Assembly: GCA_017456905.1 (NCBI GenBank)
Contig: JAFTIL010000018.1
Location: forward strand, 1-48,467
DNA: 48,467 bases
Source of the DNA: Clostridia bacterium
GTDB lineage: Bacteria; Bacillota; Clostridia; Oscillospirales; CAG-272
Reading direction: 5' to 3'
Each line of letters begins with the position of its first letter. Positions within the stretch are counted from its first letter, which is position 1. This document shows, piece after piece, positions 1 through 8,077 of the stretch. The position numbers were made by a program, and so were the translations under genes. The notes beneath the pieces were generated by a model. It did not search any database. It had not been told where the DNA came from and saw only the letters and a list, made by a program, of their open reading frames with translations.

Positions 1-209
1 AATTATTTTGCCAAGAGATCAAACAGTAGGTAGAAATTGTAAAGTTCTTGACCCGCCGGGGAAAGTTCGCATCACGGCAAACACCTCGTTTACCGCCCAT
101 GTGGTGCCCCTACCCCACAAATATATCCCAATGCCCCCTCGTGGGATGTCGTTCGCACGGGTTAAACATCCCCGGCATTGGCCGGCGGCACTGCCGCCTA
201 AACAACAAT
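1..209. other. Left edge, no gene supported
   Basis: I see no convincing gene in this stretch. The rightward reading frame across it has no ribosome site and runs into the opposite-strand csoR gene. A GC-rich perfect palindrome lies at 184-198 (seven-base arms GGCGGCA/TGCCGCC), just after the csoR stop. It has no T-run on either strand, so I do not call it a terminator, although it could stabilise the 3' end of the csoR transcript. Confidence 0.4.
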
Positions 210-530
210 TTATCGCATTAGTCTTTGCAAAACGTCTATTAGCTCCTCGGCTGTTTCTTCCTTACCGTTTTTCAAATCATCCGTTACACAGGTGCGGATA
301 TGATTGCCCAAAAGCTCCTTGTTAAAGGCATTAAGAGCCGCCGTAATGGCCGCTACCTGGGTAAGGACGTCGATACAATATGCATCCTTCTCAATCATTC
401 CCTTCACCCCGCGCACCTGCCCTTCAATGCGGCTCAGGCGGTTCATGAGAGATCTGTATTCGGTCTCCCCTCTCTCCTTGGTACGACAGCAGGGGCATTT
501 TTCTTTCGTAGCATTGATCTTATCTTCCAT
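210..530 (-). CDS. csoR: CsoR/RcnR-family metal-sensing transcriptional repressor
   Basis: This is a 106-residue all-helical DNA-binding repressor of the CsoR/RcnR (DUF156) family, which releases DNA on binding Cu(I) or a related effector. The family core RLSRIEGQVRG is present near residues 31-41. The metal ligands fit the CsoR pattern Cys-x24-His-x3-Cys (Cys52, His77, Cys81). An N-terminal extension carries an extra CPCC cluster (Cys12, 14, 15) that minimal CsoR proteins lack. I chose the ATG at 530 over the upstream in-frame GTG at 536 because GAGGTG sits seven bases before the ATG. The promoter upstream contains an ATACC-n7-GGTAT inverted repeat, so self-repression is likely. No copper ATPase or chaperone is visible; such targets may lie elsewhere. 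Copper versus sulfide or persulfide sensing cannot be told from sequence alone. Confidence 0.9.
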   Translation of the reverse strand: MEDKINATKEKCPCCRTKERGETEYRSLMNRLSRIEGQVRGVKGMIEKDAYCIDVLTQVAAITAALNAFNKELLGNHIRTCVTDDLKNGKEETAEELIDVLQRLMR

Positions 531-557
531 GTGCACACCTCACTTTTTCTCGCCCTC

Positions 558-586
558 ATTATATACCCCCCCGAGGTATTTGTCAA
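558..586 (-). promoter_or_regulatory. csoR promoter with embedded CsoR-type operator
   Basis: Read leftward, TTGACA (581-586) and TATAAT (558-563) are separated by exactly 17 bases. The spacer and the edge of the -10 box hold the inverted repeat ATACC-n7-GGTAT (563-579), which includes a run of seven G (C on the plus strand). This matches the G-rich ATACC/GGTAT style of known CsoR operators. A repressor bound here would block RNA polymerase directly. Confidence 0.85.
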
Positions 587-699
587 GAGAAAAAATATAC
601 CTTTTCGAATATTAAAGCCTTAAATTTCGCCGTTTCGCCCAAAAAGCATTTCGGGTTGTTGTCAAATCTGCCAAAAATATCAAACGAGAGAACTTTCAA

Positions 700-728
700 T
701 TGACACCCCTGCAGATTTTTGGTATAAT
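700..728 (+). promoter_or_regulatory. Sigma-A promoter of the CBM9-like gene
   Basis: Consensus TTGACA (700-705) and TATAAT (723-728) with a 17-base spacer. The expected 5' leader contains a short hairpin with arms TCTCCTC (742-748) and GAGGAGA (756-762), about 40 bases before the start codon. Its role is unknown. Confidence 0.85.
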
Positions 729-801
729 ATGTATAAGTATTTCTCCTCCGCTCGCGAGGAGACTTGCGATTGCATCAATATTCATTAGAGAGGAGAAAAA
801 C

Positions 802-2436
802 ATGAAAAAATTGATTGCACTTGTAGCGATCCTCGCTATGGTCGCTTCCCTGTTCGTGTTCCCCACTTCCGCTGCTGTGGAGGGCATGATCAATGACGGC
901 GGTCACTGGGTTGTCAACTCGCCCAAGCACGACGAGATCATCGCCGGCAAGGCAGGTGAGGAAACCACCGCTTGGGAGGTTCCGTGGCTGAAGATCTCCC
1001 CCACTTTGGACGGTAAGATCGGTAAGGGTGAGTATCTGCCCTTTGAACTGTACGAGGACTATATGGCTTACATGGCTGTCGCTACCGGCAACACCGAGGC
1101 TGACTTCGAAGAATTCTATGAGCTTACAAAATACGGCTTCTTTGATGCTTACTGGGGCTGGGACGGCGTGTATCTGTACATCGCTTTCGAGGTAGACACC
1201 GTTAACGGTCACACCTGTACTCCCGAGGTATTGGGCAGTACCTCTTACCTTTACGCATACAATATGCTCCAGGTCGGTATTGCCCCCACTGACAGCACCG
1301 GCCGCGGCACAGGCAACAAGTACGTTGAGCTGGGCTATGGCGTCCACAGTGAGACCGGCGAGTCCATCGCTCACTCCTGGATGGGTCCCTACAAACCCGT
1401 GAGCAACGAGGACTTCGTAGGCTCCTATGACAAGGAGAACCAGAAGGTGGTCTACGAGGTTCGTATCCACCTCCAGACCGCTCTTGGCCTAAAGGACAGC
1501 GTCGTTGAGAACGGCCAGCAGATCAACTATGCATGGCTTCTGTCCGTCAACGGTCAGGAAACCTCTGTTGACAACTACTGGCAGGTAGGCTTCTGCCACG
1601 GTATCGGCGGTCAGTATTCTCACAAGATGACCCAGTATTTCGCTATGGTTACCTTTACCGGCAAGCCCGATGACGTAGAGATCAAGCCCGAAGAGATCCC
1701 CGGCGTCAGCGAGGAGGATCTGGAATACGGCTTGGCTGAATTCGTGGATCTTTCCGATGATAAGGTCGTTGACGGCTTCATCACCGAAAACTGCTACATC
1801 GAAAAGGTGACCGAGGGTGAGGAAAAGTTCATCCGTGTCATCGGTTCCGGTGATACCCCCTATCTGTGGAGCAAGGAATATCCTCGCGCTCTTCGCGCTG
1901 ACCTTGGCCCCTACGCCGTGATCAAGTACCGCACTACCTCCGAGAAGGGTGGCGAGTTGGGTCACATCTACCGCTGCGCCCGCGTTCCCGAGTATGACAT
2001 TGAGAACGTTTACTGCGAGTCTCTGACCACCGACGGCGAGTGGCGTTACGCTGTGTACGACATGAGCTGGGAGGAAAACTGGATGGATTGGATCGCGAAC
2101 ATCGGTTTCGTTCCCTTCGCAGGCGAGACTGACGTTGCAGGCGAATCCATCGACATCGCTTGGGTCAAGTACTACCAGGAAGATCCTTACGATCTGTATA
2201 AGGCTATGGAGCCCACCGACGAGGTAACCGAGGCTCCCACCGAGGAACCTACGGAGGAACCCACCGATGCTCCTACCGAGGCTCCCACCGAAGCTCCTAC
2301 CGAGGCTCCCAAGACCGAGGCTCCCACCGAGGCTCCCAAGACCGAGGATAAGGGCGGTTGCGGTGCCATTATGGGCTCCGTCGCCGTGCTTCTCACTGCC
2401 GCTGCTGCCGCTGTGGTACTGAAGAAGAAGGACTGA
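802..2436 (+). CDS. Secreted CBM9/DOMON-like protein with PTE linker and C-terminal membrane anchor
   Basis: A 544-residue exported protein. The start is the ATG behind GAGAGGAG; upstream codons of the longer frame lie inside the promoter. Order: signal peptide (about 1-24, ending TSAA), a CBM9/DOMON-like beta-sandwich (about 45-280; typical DAYWGWDGVYLYIAFEV strand), a second jelly-roll-like domain (about 310-460), a Pro-Thr-Glu linker (about 472-515), then GGCGAI, a hydrophobic segment and the basic tail LKKKD. Family 9 binding modules hold sugar chain ends, so glycan binding at the cell surface is the likely role; no catalytic residues are evident. The second domain resembles the single domain of the lipoprotein at 9709-10515. 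The Cys-bearing C-terminus recalls cysteine-type sorting signals, and a similar one ends the protein at 21825-24947. Confidence 0.75.
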   Translation: MKKLIALVAILAMVASLFVFPTSAAVEGMINDGGHWVVNSPKHDEIIAGKAGEETTAWEVPWLKISPTLDGKIGKGEYLPFELYEDYMAYMAVATGNTEADFEEFYELTKYGFFDAYWGWDGVYLYIAFEVDTVNGHTCTPEVLGSTSYLYAYNMLQVGIAPTDSTGRGTGNKYVELGYGVHSETGESIAHSWMGPYKPVSNEDFVGSYDKENQKVVYEVRIHLQTALGLKDSVVENGQQINYAWLLSVNGQETSVDNYWQVGFCHGIGGQYSHKMTQYFAMVTFTGKPDDVEIKPEEIPGVSEEDLEYGLAEFVDLSDDKVVDGFITENCYIEKVTEGEEKFIRVIGSGDTPYLWSKEYPRALRADLGPYAVIKYRTTSEKGGELGHIYRCARVPEYDIENVYCESLTTDGEWRYAVYDMSWEENWMDWIANIGFVPFAGETDVAGESIDIAWVKYYQEDPYDLYKAMEPTDEVTEAPTEEPTEEPTDAPTEAPTEAPTEAPKTEAPTEAPKTEDKGGCGAIMGSVAVLLTAAAAAVVLKKKD

Positions 2437-2450
2437 TCTTTATCATCTTC

Positions 2451-2483
2451 ATCCCCTGATGCAAAAGCATCAGGGGATTTTTT
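2451..2483 (+). terminator. Rho-independent terminator
   Basis: Twelve-base perfect stem starting ATCCCCTGATGC, four-base A loop, then a run of six T. It lies 15 bases after the CBM9-like gene and closes that single-gene unit. Confidence 0.92.
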
Positions 2484-2528
2484 ATGCAAGATCGGAGGCT
2501 GTAGCATCCGGAAAATCCGCAAACAGGA

Positions 2529-2558
2529 TTGACAGAAGTGTCGTGGACATGGTATAAT
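2529..2558 (+). promoter_or_regulatory. Promoter of the cotH-like operon
   Basis: TTGACA (2529-2534) and TATAAT (2553-2558) with an 18-base spacer. The leader is about 110 bases and contains a GC hairpin (GCCGCC 2643-2648 pairing with GGCGGC 2653-2658) just 15 bases before the start codon. That hairpin could limit ribosome access, since the start has no strong Shine-Dalgarno sequence. Confidence 0.8.
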
Positions 2559-2673
2559 AAACCCATCGGCAATGAAAGGAAATTGCGTGAAACTTCTGTG
2601 ATCTAAAACCGAAGCTCACTGTTTCACGCGAAGTATATTTGTGCCGCCGCGTGGCGGCGAATTAGAGATTGAT

Positions 2674-4290
2674 ATGAAAAAAAACATTTGTTTATGCCTT
2701 GCGACGCTTCTTTTGTTTGCGCCACTCTTGAGTGCTTGCCACAACACCCAAGAACGCCCGAACGGAACCGCCGTACCCGAAACCACCGCGTCCGAAACAA
2801 CGGATGCACCGGCTGTTACTCCCCCCGTCGAGTCCTCGCCCCTGACCGCCGAACCCACAGAAACCGAAACTGACGCGGAGATCTACGAGCCTATAGCGCC
2901 CGCACCCGAAAGTGCGATCCATACCATGGAAGTCTCCGCCAAGGCCGCAGGAGAGCAGGTCTTGCAGATCACGGATCTCACCGCCAATCTTGAAAAAGGC
3001 AAGACCCACGTGAGGGTCATCCCTTCCTTGGGATACGTATGCCATGGCTTTACGTATGGCGACACCTTATACGCAGGAGATCTCATTCCGCTGTCCCTCA
3101 TAAAAAACGAAGTCGACCTGATCCTCCACATAGATTACGCAACCTATGAATTACCTATCGTCAATATTTCGGTGGATGGACAAGCCATTGAGTCCAAAAC
3201 CGAATACGTGGACATGACCTTTTCCATGGAAAACACCGAGGATATCCTTTTGGGGATTCACGGAGGCATCCGTCTGAGAGGCAACTCCACCGCCGGGATG
3301 CCCAAAAAGCCTTACCGCATCAAATTCGCGCAAAAGCAATCCCTCTTTGGTCTGGAAAAAGCCAAAAGCTGGGTGCTTCTGGCAGAATATCTGGACCCCT
3401 CCTGTCTGCACAATTACGCCGCCATGTATTTGGGCGCGGCATCGGATGAGCTCGCCTTTACCCCCACCATTCATCACGTCAACCTCTATCTCGACGGCGA
3501 ATATATGGGTCTCTTCTCCCTCTGCGAGCAGGTGGAGGAGGAACGGCTGGGCATTGAGCAGGAGATCACGGCAGATATGACGGATCTTATGGATTTCAGC
3601 TTTCTTGTCTGCATGGACGAGCGCGCCCCCGAGGAGGACGAGCCCTACTTTTTCGTGGCTTCGGCAGGAAAGTATTTCCAGCTCAAATACCCCCAGCAGG
3701 ATGATTTCGTCAGCCAGAAGCAGTACAAGCGCTTCATGAATCAGCTGGAGACCTATTACCATGATATGGCCAACGCCTTTAACAGCCGCAACCAAGCGTG
3801 GTTTAAGAAAAACATATATACCGACGCCCTCGCGGATCACCTGATCATCGATCAGATTATGGGAGAGAAGGACCACGTTTGGAAATCCTTCTACAGCTAC
3901 CACGACGCCACCGACGAAAGCCTCAAGGGTAAGCTCAGCTTCGGCCCTATTTGGGACTACGATTACAGCCTTTATACGCCTTGGACGGGGGAACCCAACG
4001 AGTCCTATACCGTGGACACAGGTGTGTATTATTCCAATTTCTTTTTTCAAGGACTCATGGGCAGCCGCTATAAAAGCAAGGTAGAAGCGAGATATAATCA
4101 GCATTATGCCGACGTATTGAAAGAACTGATCCAACATCTGGAAGCATATCACGACACCATTGAAGCGTCCCTTGCCCTCAATCAACAGCGGTGGTACGGT
4201 TACGACCCCGGCATGACCGAGGATAATTATGAATTTATGATCAAATTTTTCAAGAGTCGGCAGAAGATATTGAAGAATACGTGGGGATGA
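2674..4290 (+). CDS. CotH-family kinase-like lipoprotein
   Basis: A 538-residue lipoprotein with a type II signal peptide (lipobox LLSAC near residue 20) and an acidic Pro/Thr/Glu-rich spacer. A small N-terminal sandwich-like region precedes the CotH domain. CotH proteins are atypical secreted protein kinases, first known from spore coat protein H. Visible hallmarks are RGNST followed by KKPYRIKF, the LFGL...AKSWVLL segment, GEYMGLFSL, and GPIWDYDYS, where Asp residues are expected to bind metal-ATP. Many gut Clostridia carry surface CotH proteins unrelated to spores, and the lipid anchor suggests that here. The ATG at 2674 is preferred to the GTG at 2641 because only it gives a signal peptide. 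It is followed after 31 bases by the hydrolase gene and probably shares its transcript. Confidence 0.82.
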   Translation: MKKNICLCLATLLLFAPLLSACHNTQERPNGTAVPETTASETTDAPAVTPPVESSPLTAEPTETETDAEIYEPIAPAPESAIHTMEVSAKAAGEQVLQITDLTANLEKGKTHVRVIPSLGYVCHGFTYGDTLYAGDLIPLSLIKNEVDLILHIDYATYELPIVNISVDGQAIESKTEYVDMTFSMENTEDILLGIHGGIRLRGNSTAGMPKKPYRIKFAQKQSLFGLEKAKSWVLLAEYLDPSCLHNYAAMYLGAASDELAFTPTIHHVNLYLDGEYMGLFSLCEQVEEERLGIEQEITADMTDLMDFSFLVCMDERAPEEDEPYFFVASAGKYFQLKYPQQDDFVSQKQYKRFMNQLETYYHDMANAFNSRNQAWFKKNIYTDALADHLIIDQIMGEKDHVWKSFYSYHDATDESLKGKLSFGPIWDYDYSLYTPWTGEPNESYTVDTGVYYSNFFFQGLMGSRYKSKVEARYNQHYADVLKELIQHLEAYHDTIEASLALNQQRWYGYDPGMTEDNYEFMIKFFKSRQKILKNTWG

Positions 4291-4321
4291 TCCCTCTGCC
4301 GCCCTTACACAAGGAGGATAT

Positions 4322-5080
4322 ATGAACAAAGATCGAAACATCATCAATTCATCCACCCTTCACCTTTTCTGCAACACCAACGAGTCCGTCCTCACGCTGC
4401 CCGTCCGTGGATTCATTCTGGAATTTCCGGGCTTGGGCGGCGGCTCCTGTATGGGCGGCATCATGGATTTTGCCGAATACCGCGGAGGCTATGCCGAGAC
4501 GCTGGGCAAGGAGGGTATCTTGGTTGCCTATACCTTCCCGGGCCCCTGGAGCTGGATGAACCGAGGTGCCGTACGCTGCTGCGAGCTGATTGCTCACGCC
4601 ATCAGAGAGAAATATCACCTGCCCCAAGACACCCCCTGGGTGGTTACGGGCGGCAGTATGGGCGGTCTCGGTGCGCTGATCTTTTCTGCAGATGCCAACA
4701 TCAAGCCCTCCGCCTGTGTATCCGTTTGCCCCTGCGTAGACGTTCCCTATTGCTTTGAGGCCCACGGAGATTTTCGCCGCACGCTATTCCGTGCCGTGGC
4801 CGACTATGATGGTGGGATTAAAGAAAGCCTGTTGACCATCTCGCCCAAGCATCGGATCCACGATATGCCCTACATCCCCTATTTTCTCATCAACGATTGT
4901 GCCGACGAGCTCTTACCCGAAGCACAGATGGACGAATACGTAGCACAGATGCGCAAGCTGGGTCACAGCGTAGATTACGACCGTTTGGAAGGCTGTCATC
5001 ACGGCGAGATCACCCCCGAAGCCTGGACGCATATCATCGTATTTTTCAAGAAGCATTTGGGGCTCTCAGAAAGGACCTGA
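4322..5080 (+). CDS. Alpha/beta-hydrolase (prolyl oligopeptidase/esterase-like)
   Basis: A 252-residue cytoplasmic alpha/beta-hydrolase. The nucleophile elbow GGSMGG (near residue 115) supplies the serine. The catalytic Asp is probably in DCADELLP near residue 200 and the His in GCHHGE near residue 228. This pattern resembles S9-type peptidases and acyl esterases acting on small substrates. An AAGGAGG site sits four bases before the ATG. Its stop is two bases from the start of the HAD gene, so the two are translationally coupled. The substrate is not evident. An acetyl or feruloyl esterase role would fit a glycan-degrading organism, but that is inference. Confidence 0.75.
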   Translation: MNKDRNIINSSTLHLFCNTNESVLTLPVRGFILEFPGLGGGSCMGGIMDFAEYRGGYAETLGKEGILVAYTFPGPWSWMNRGAVRCCELIAHAIREKYHLPQDTPWVVTGGSMGGLGALIFSADANIKPSACVSVCPCVDVPYCFEAHGDFRRTLFRAVADYDGGIKESLLTISPKHRIHDMPYIPYFLINDCADELLPEAQMDEYVAQMRKLGHSVDYDRLEGCHHGEITPEAWTHIIVFFKKHLGLSERT

Positions 5081-5082
5081 CC

Positions 5083-5742
5083 ATGTACCACGCTGTCATA
5101 TTTGATCTGGACGGTACGCTGCTGGACACCTTGGACGACCTGGCAGATGCCGTCAATAACGCACTTTCGGCTTTCAGTCTTCCCTGCCGCACCCGTGACG
5201 AGGTTCGCACCTTCGTGGGCGACGGCGTGGCCAAGCTGATCGAACGGGCAACGCCCGGGGATTGCCCCCACGATAAGGTCGCCGCCGTGCTTGCGCGTTT
5301 CAAGTCCTATTACGCCGCTCATTGCCAGGACAAAACCTCCCCATACGAAGGGATCTTGTCTCTGCTGACGGAGCTGAAGCATCAAGGCATCCGCACCGCC
5401 ATCGTTTCCAATAAATTTGATGATGCAGTCAAGGCCTTAGCCAATCATTATTTCGGAACACTGATTCAAGTGGCTGTGGGTGAGCGGGAGTCTGAGGGCA
5501 TCCGCAAAAATCCCGCTCCCGATACCCTGTTGATGGCTATGGACAAGCTGGGTGTCAGTCCCGACGAGACCCTGTACGTGGGAGACTCCGATACAGATAT
5601 TCTCACCGCCCACGCGGCAGGGGTGGCCTGCGTCTCGGTAACGTGGGGCTTTCGTGACTCTGCTTTTCTTCTATCTCACGGGGCAACACTATTGGCAGAT
5701 ACCCCCGAAGAGCTTAAAACAATGATACGATCGAAAGGATAA
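5083..5742 (+). CDS. HAD-superfamily phosphatase, phosphoglycolate phosphatase-like
   Basis: A 219-residue class IA HAD hydrolase. Motif I is DLDGTLLDT (Asp nucleophile near residue 8), motif II is the IVSNK segment, and motif IV is GDSDTD, with a helical cap between motifs I and II. These proteins remove phosphate from small metabolites such as 2-phosphoglycolate or pyrophosphate. The longer frame upstream overlaps the hydrolase gene; the start at 5083 is chosen from the AAGGA site and the family N-terminus (MYHAVIFDLDG). It lies three bases before radA in a rightward operon. A second HAD protein of the same type is at 40605-41288. Confidence 0.85.
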   Translation: MYHAVIFDLDGTLLDTLDDLADAVNNALSAFSLPCRTRDEVRTFVGDGVAKLIERATPGDCPHDKVAAVLARFKSYYAAHCQDKTSPYEGILSLLTELKHQGIRTAIVSNKFDDAVKALANHYFGTLIQVAVGERESEGIRKNPAPDTLLMAMDKLGVSPDETLYVGDSDTDILTAHAAGVACVSVTWGFRDSAFLLSHGATLLADTPEELKTMIRSKG

Positions 5743-5745
5743 GCA

Positions 5746-7131
5746 ATGAAAGGACCCAAAACCATTTTCGTATGCACCGAATGCGGCGCACAAAGTCCCA
5801 AATGGATGGGCAAATGCCCCCATTGCGGCAAATGGAACACCATGGCAGAAGAAATCGTGCAGGCCGAGCCAGAAAAGTCTCCTGCCCGCCGTCCCTCCAT
5901 GGGAAGTTCCCTGTCCGAAAGCAAGGCCACAGCTTATCAAAAGCTGACGACACCCTCCTATATGCGCTCTGAGAGCGGGCTTGGCGAGCTCGACCGCGTA
6001 CTGGGCGGCGGCCTGGTGTTGGGATCGGTGGTGCTTTTGTCCGGTGAGCCCGGCATTGGTAAGTCCACCCTGCTCATGCAGATCTCCGACGCCTTGGGAC
6101 AAGACAGAAAGGTTCTGTACGTTTCAGGCGAGGAATCTGGCGGACAACTCAAGCTCCGCGCCGAACGGTTAGGCGTAACGGGCGAGCATCTTTACATCCT
6201 CACAGAGACAAACCTCGAAAAGATCCTGTCCGAAGCCGACGAGATCAAGCCCGACGTCATGATCCTGGACTCCATCCAGACCATCTACTCCGACAGGATC
6301 AATTCCGCTCCGGGCAGCATCACCCAAGTGCGTGAGTGCGCCCTGACCTTTATCAACAAGGCCAAGGCCGAGGGCATTTCTATGCTACTGGTGGGCCACG
6401 TCAACAAAGAGGGTGGCATTGCGGGCCCCAAGGTACTGGAGCATATGGTAGACGCGGTCTTGTACTTTGAGGGCGAGCGCCAGCAAGCGTACCGCATTAT
6501 CCGCGCCGTGAAGAACCGTTACGGCTCCACCAACGAGATCGGCGTGTTTGAGATGACTGACCGAGGCCTCGATGAGGTAGCCAATCCCTCCGAGATGCTG
6601 CTTTCGGGACGGCCAAAAAACGTATCGGGCAACTGCGCCCTGTGCTCTATGGAGGGTACGCGGCCGCTGATCGCCGAGGTACAAGCCTTGGTAACACCTA
6701 CGGTGTTCCCTTCCCCCAGGCGCACATCCAACGGCGTGGACTATAACCGAGTGTATCTGATCCTCGCGGTACTTGAGAAGCGACTGGGACTGAAATTTTA
6801 TCAGAACGACGTATATCTCAACGTGGTCGGCGGTCTGTCCATCGGAGAGCCTGCCGCAGATCTGGCCATCGCTGCCGCCATGATCTCCTCCCTCACCGAC
6901 CGCATCGTTCCAGACGACCTGTTGGTCATCGGTGAACTTGGCCTGGCAGGTGAGATCCGTGCCGTGTCCAATCTGGAGCAACGGGTACGTGAAGCGGCGC
7001 GACTGGGCTTTACCCGCGCCATCGTCCCCTTCAGAAACACCGAAAAACGTCCCCTTAAGGTGGAGGGAATGAAGATCATTCCCGTGCGGGGCGTGTACGA
7101 GGTGTTGAAGGAACTGAAGGATCCCACGTGA
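5746..7131 (+). CDS. radA: DNA repair protein RadA
   Basis: RadA is a RecA-like ATPase and helicase that extends branches during recombination. The 461 residues show the full architecture: a C4 zinc finger (CTECG...CPHCGKW, residues 8-29), Walker A GEPGIGKST near residue 103, Walker B MILDS, the RadA signature here as KNRYG instead of the more common KNRFG, and a C-terminal Lon-protease-like domain (about 300-455). Length is normal for the family. It is the last gene of the cotH-hydrolase-HAD-radA run and ends 43 bases before a strong terminator. Confidence 0.96.
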   Translation: MKGPKTIFVCTECGAQSPKWMGKCPHCGKWNTMAEEIVQAEPEKSPARRPSMGSSLSESKATAYQKLTTPSYMRSESGLGELDRVLGGGLVLGSVVLLSGEPGIGKSTLLMQISDALGQDRKVLYVSGEESGGQLKLRAERLGVTGEHLYILTETNLEKILSEADEIKPDVMILDSIQTIYSDRINSAPGSITQVRECALTFINKAKAEGISMLLVGHVNKEGGIAGPKVLEHMVDAVLYFEGERQQAYRIIRAVKNRYGSTNEIGVFEMTDRGLDEVANPSEMLLSGRPKNVSGNCALCSMEGTRPLIAEVQALVTPTVFPSPRRTSNGVDYNRVYLILAVLEKRLGLKFYQNDVYLNVVGGLSIGEPAADLAIAAAMISSLTDRIVPDDLLVIGELGLAGEIRAVSNLEQRVREAARLGFTRAIVPFRNTEKRPLKVEGMKIIPVRGVYEVLKELKDPT

Positions 7132-7174
7132 GAAGGGCACTCAAAGAAAACCTTTTCAAAAACTTTCAATAAGA

Positions 7175-7215
7175 AAAGCAACGCCCTCGGATTTCATCTC
7201 CGAGGGCGTTGCTTT
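7175..7215. terminator. Bidirectional rho-independent terminator
   Basis: A 17-base perfect stem (7175-7191 with 7199-7215) and a seven-base loop. T-rich flanks occur on both strands, so it can end radA transcription rightward and the PHP phosphatase transcript leftward. The bases just before it (7150-7168) match the CCTTTTCAAAAACTTT part of the intergenic repeat family seen near the BMC genes. Confidence 0.9.
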
Positions 7216-7259
7216 CATAAACGAAAAACGGTGGATAAAGCTTGAAGCTTTTCGGCCTC

Positions 7260-8045
7260 TTATTTCCTGTCCCAAAGAGGGTCGCGCAAGGCCAAAGCAT
7301 CCAAAGGAGTCAGCCCCAAGAACGAAAGATAGGCTCTTGCCTCCGCCTCACGCTCGGGCTGCTTCATCCAGTTGGGCGAATGAGCATCCCAGCCGAGGAT
7401 CACCTCGTTGCCTACAGCGGAAACCTCCTCCCAAAACACACGGCGGGGATAGGGACGGCGGTCAATGAAGCCCAGCAGGTTAAACTCCAAGGGCATTCCA
7501 AAGTCCTTAGCCGCACGGCATAGATCACGGGCCACCTCGCGGTAGGCTGTCTCATCTCCCGTAAAATTGAGGAGATCGGGGTGAGCGAAATACGAAAAAC
7601 GTCCCGTGGCCATGGCACGCTTACACTGATCGCCGTAGAGACGCAGACGCTCGACCGAATCCGTCGCTCCGCCATTGTAAGGTTCGCCCATCTCATTGTT
7701 CAGAAAATGCTGGCCGAGGATCAGATATTCGCAGGGCCAAGGCGCCAGCATATCCAAAAGCTTGTCAAAATAGTCGGGATAATACTCGGCCTCAAAACCA
7801 ATATGGATATCAACGCGCCCTTTGTATTCCTCCTTCAGAGCGGTCAGACTCGCCATATAATCAGGCAGCTCGGCACATCTCATGCGGCAACCTGAAAAAT
7901 GCACGTCCTCAAAGGGGTAGGGTACGTGGTCGGCAAAGCCCAGCTCGCGGATCCCCGTCTCCAGGGCGGCTTCCACATAGGCGGCATCCGGCGCATGAGA
8001 CGCATGGCCGCAACGAACGGTATGGGTATGGTAATTGATGATCAT
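7260..8045 (-). CDS. PHP-domain phosphatase, histidinol-phosphatase (HisK/HisJ) type
   Basis: A 261-residue PHP-domain metal-dependent phosphoesterase. The HTHT...CGHAS start is the family metal motif, followed by GFADHVPYPF; later His and Asp residues (YFAHPDLLNF, GWDAHSP) complete the trinuclear site. The closest well-known family is histidinol-phosphate phosphatase of the HisK/HisJ class, but no other histidine-biosynthesis gene is nearby, so another sugar or nucleotide phosphate is possible. It lies 32 bases after the 502-residue gene on the same strand and probably shares its promoter. AGAGG about 10 bases before the ATG acts as the ribosome site. Confidence 0.8.
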   Translation of the reverse strand: MIINYHTHTVRCGHASHAPDAAYVEAALETGIRELGFADHVPYPFEDVHFSGCRMRCAELPDYMASLTALKEEYKGRVDIHIGFEAEYYPDYFDKLLDMLAPWPCEYLILGQHFLNNEMGEPYNGGATDSVERLRLYGDQCKRAMATGRFSYFAHPDLLNFTGDETAYREVARDLCRAAKDFGMPLEFNLLGFIDRRPYPRRVFWEEVSAVGNEVILGWDAHSPNWMKQPEREAEARAYLSFLGLTPLDALALRDPLWDRK

Positions 8046-8077
8046 GGGAAAATATCGCCTCTTTTCACAAGAGTAAA

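Noticed and set aside
184-198. GC palindrome after csoR as a terminator
   Set aside because: No T-run on either strand; left as a plain palindrome.
2218-2345. Repetitive GCTCCCACCGAG-type DNA as a repeat array
   Set aside because: It encodes the PTE linker of the surface protein; the periodicity is explained by the protein and there are no CRISPR-like spacers.
6520-6540. RadA KNRYG in place of KNRFG
   Set aside because: Conservative Phe to Tyr change, not enough to suggest altered function.
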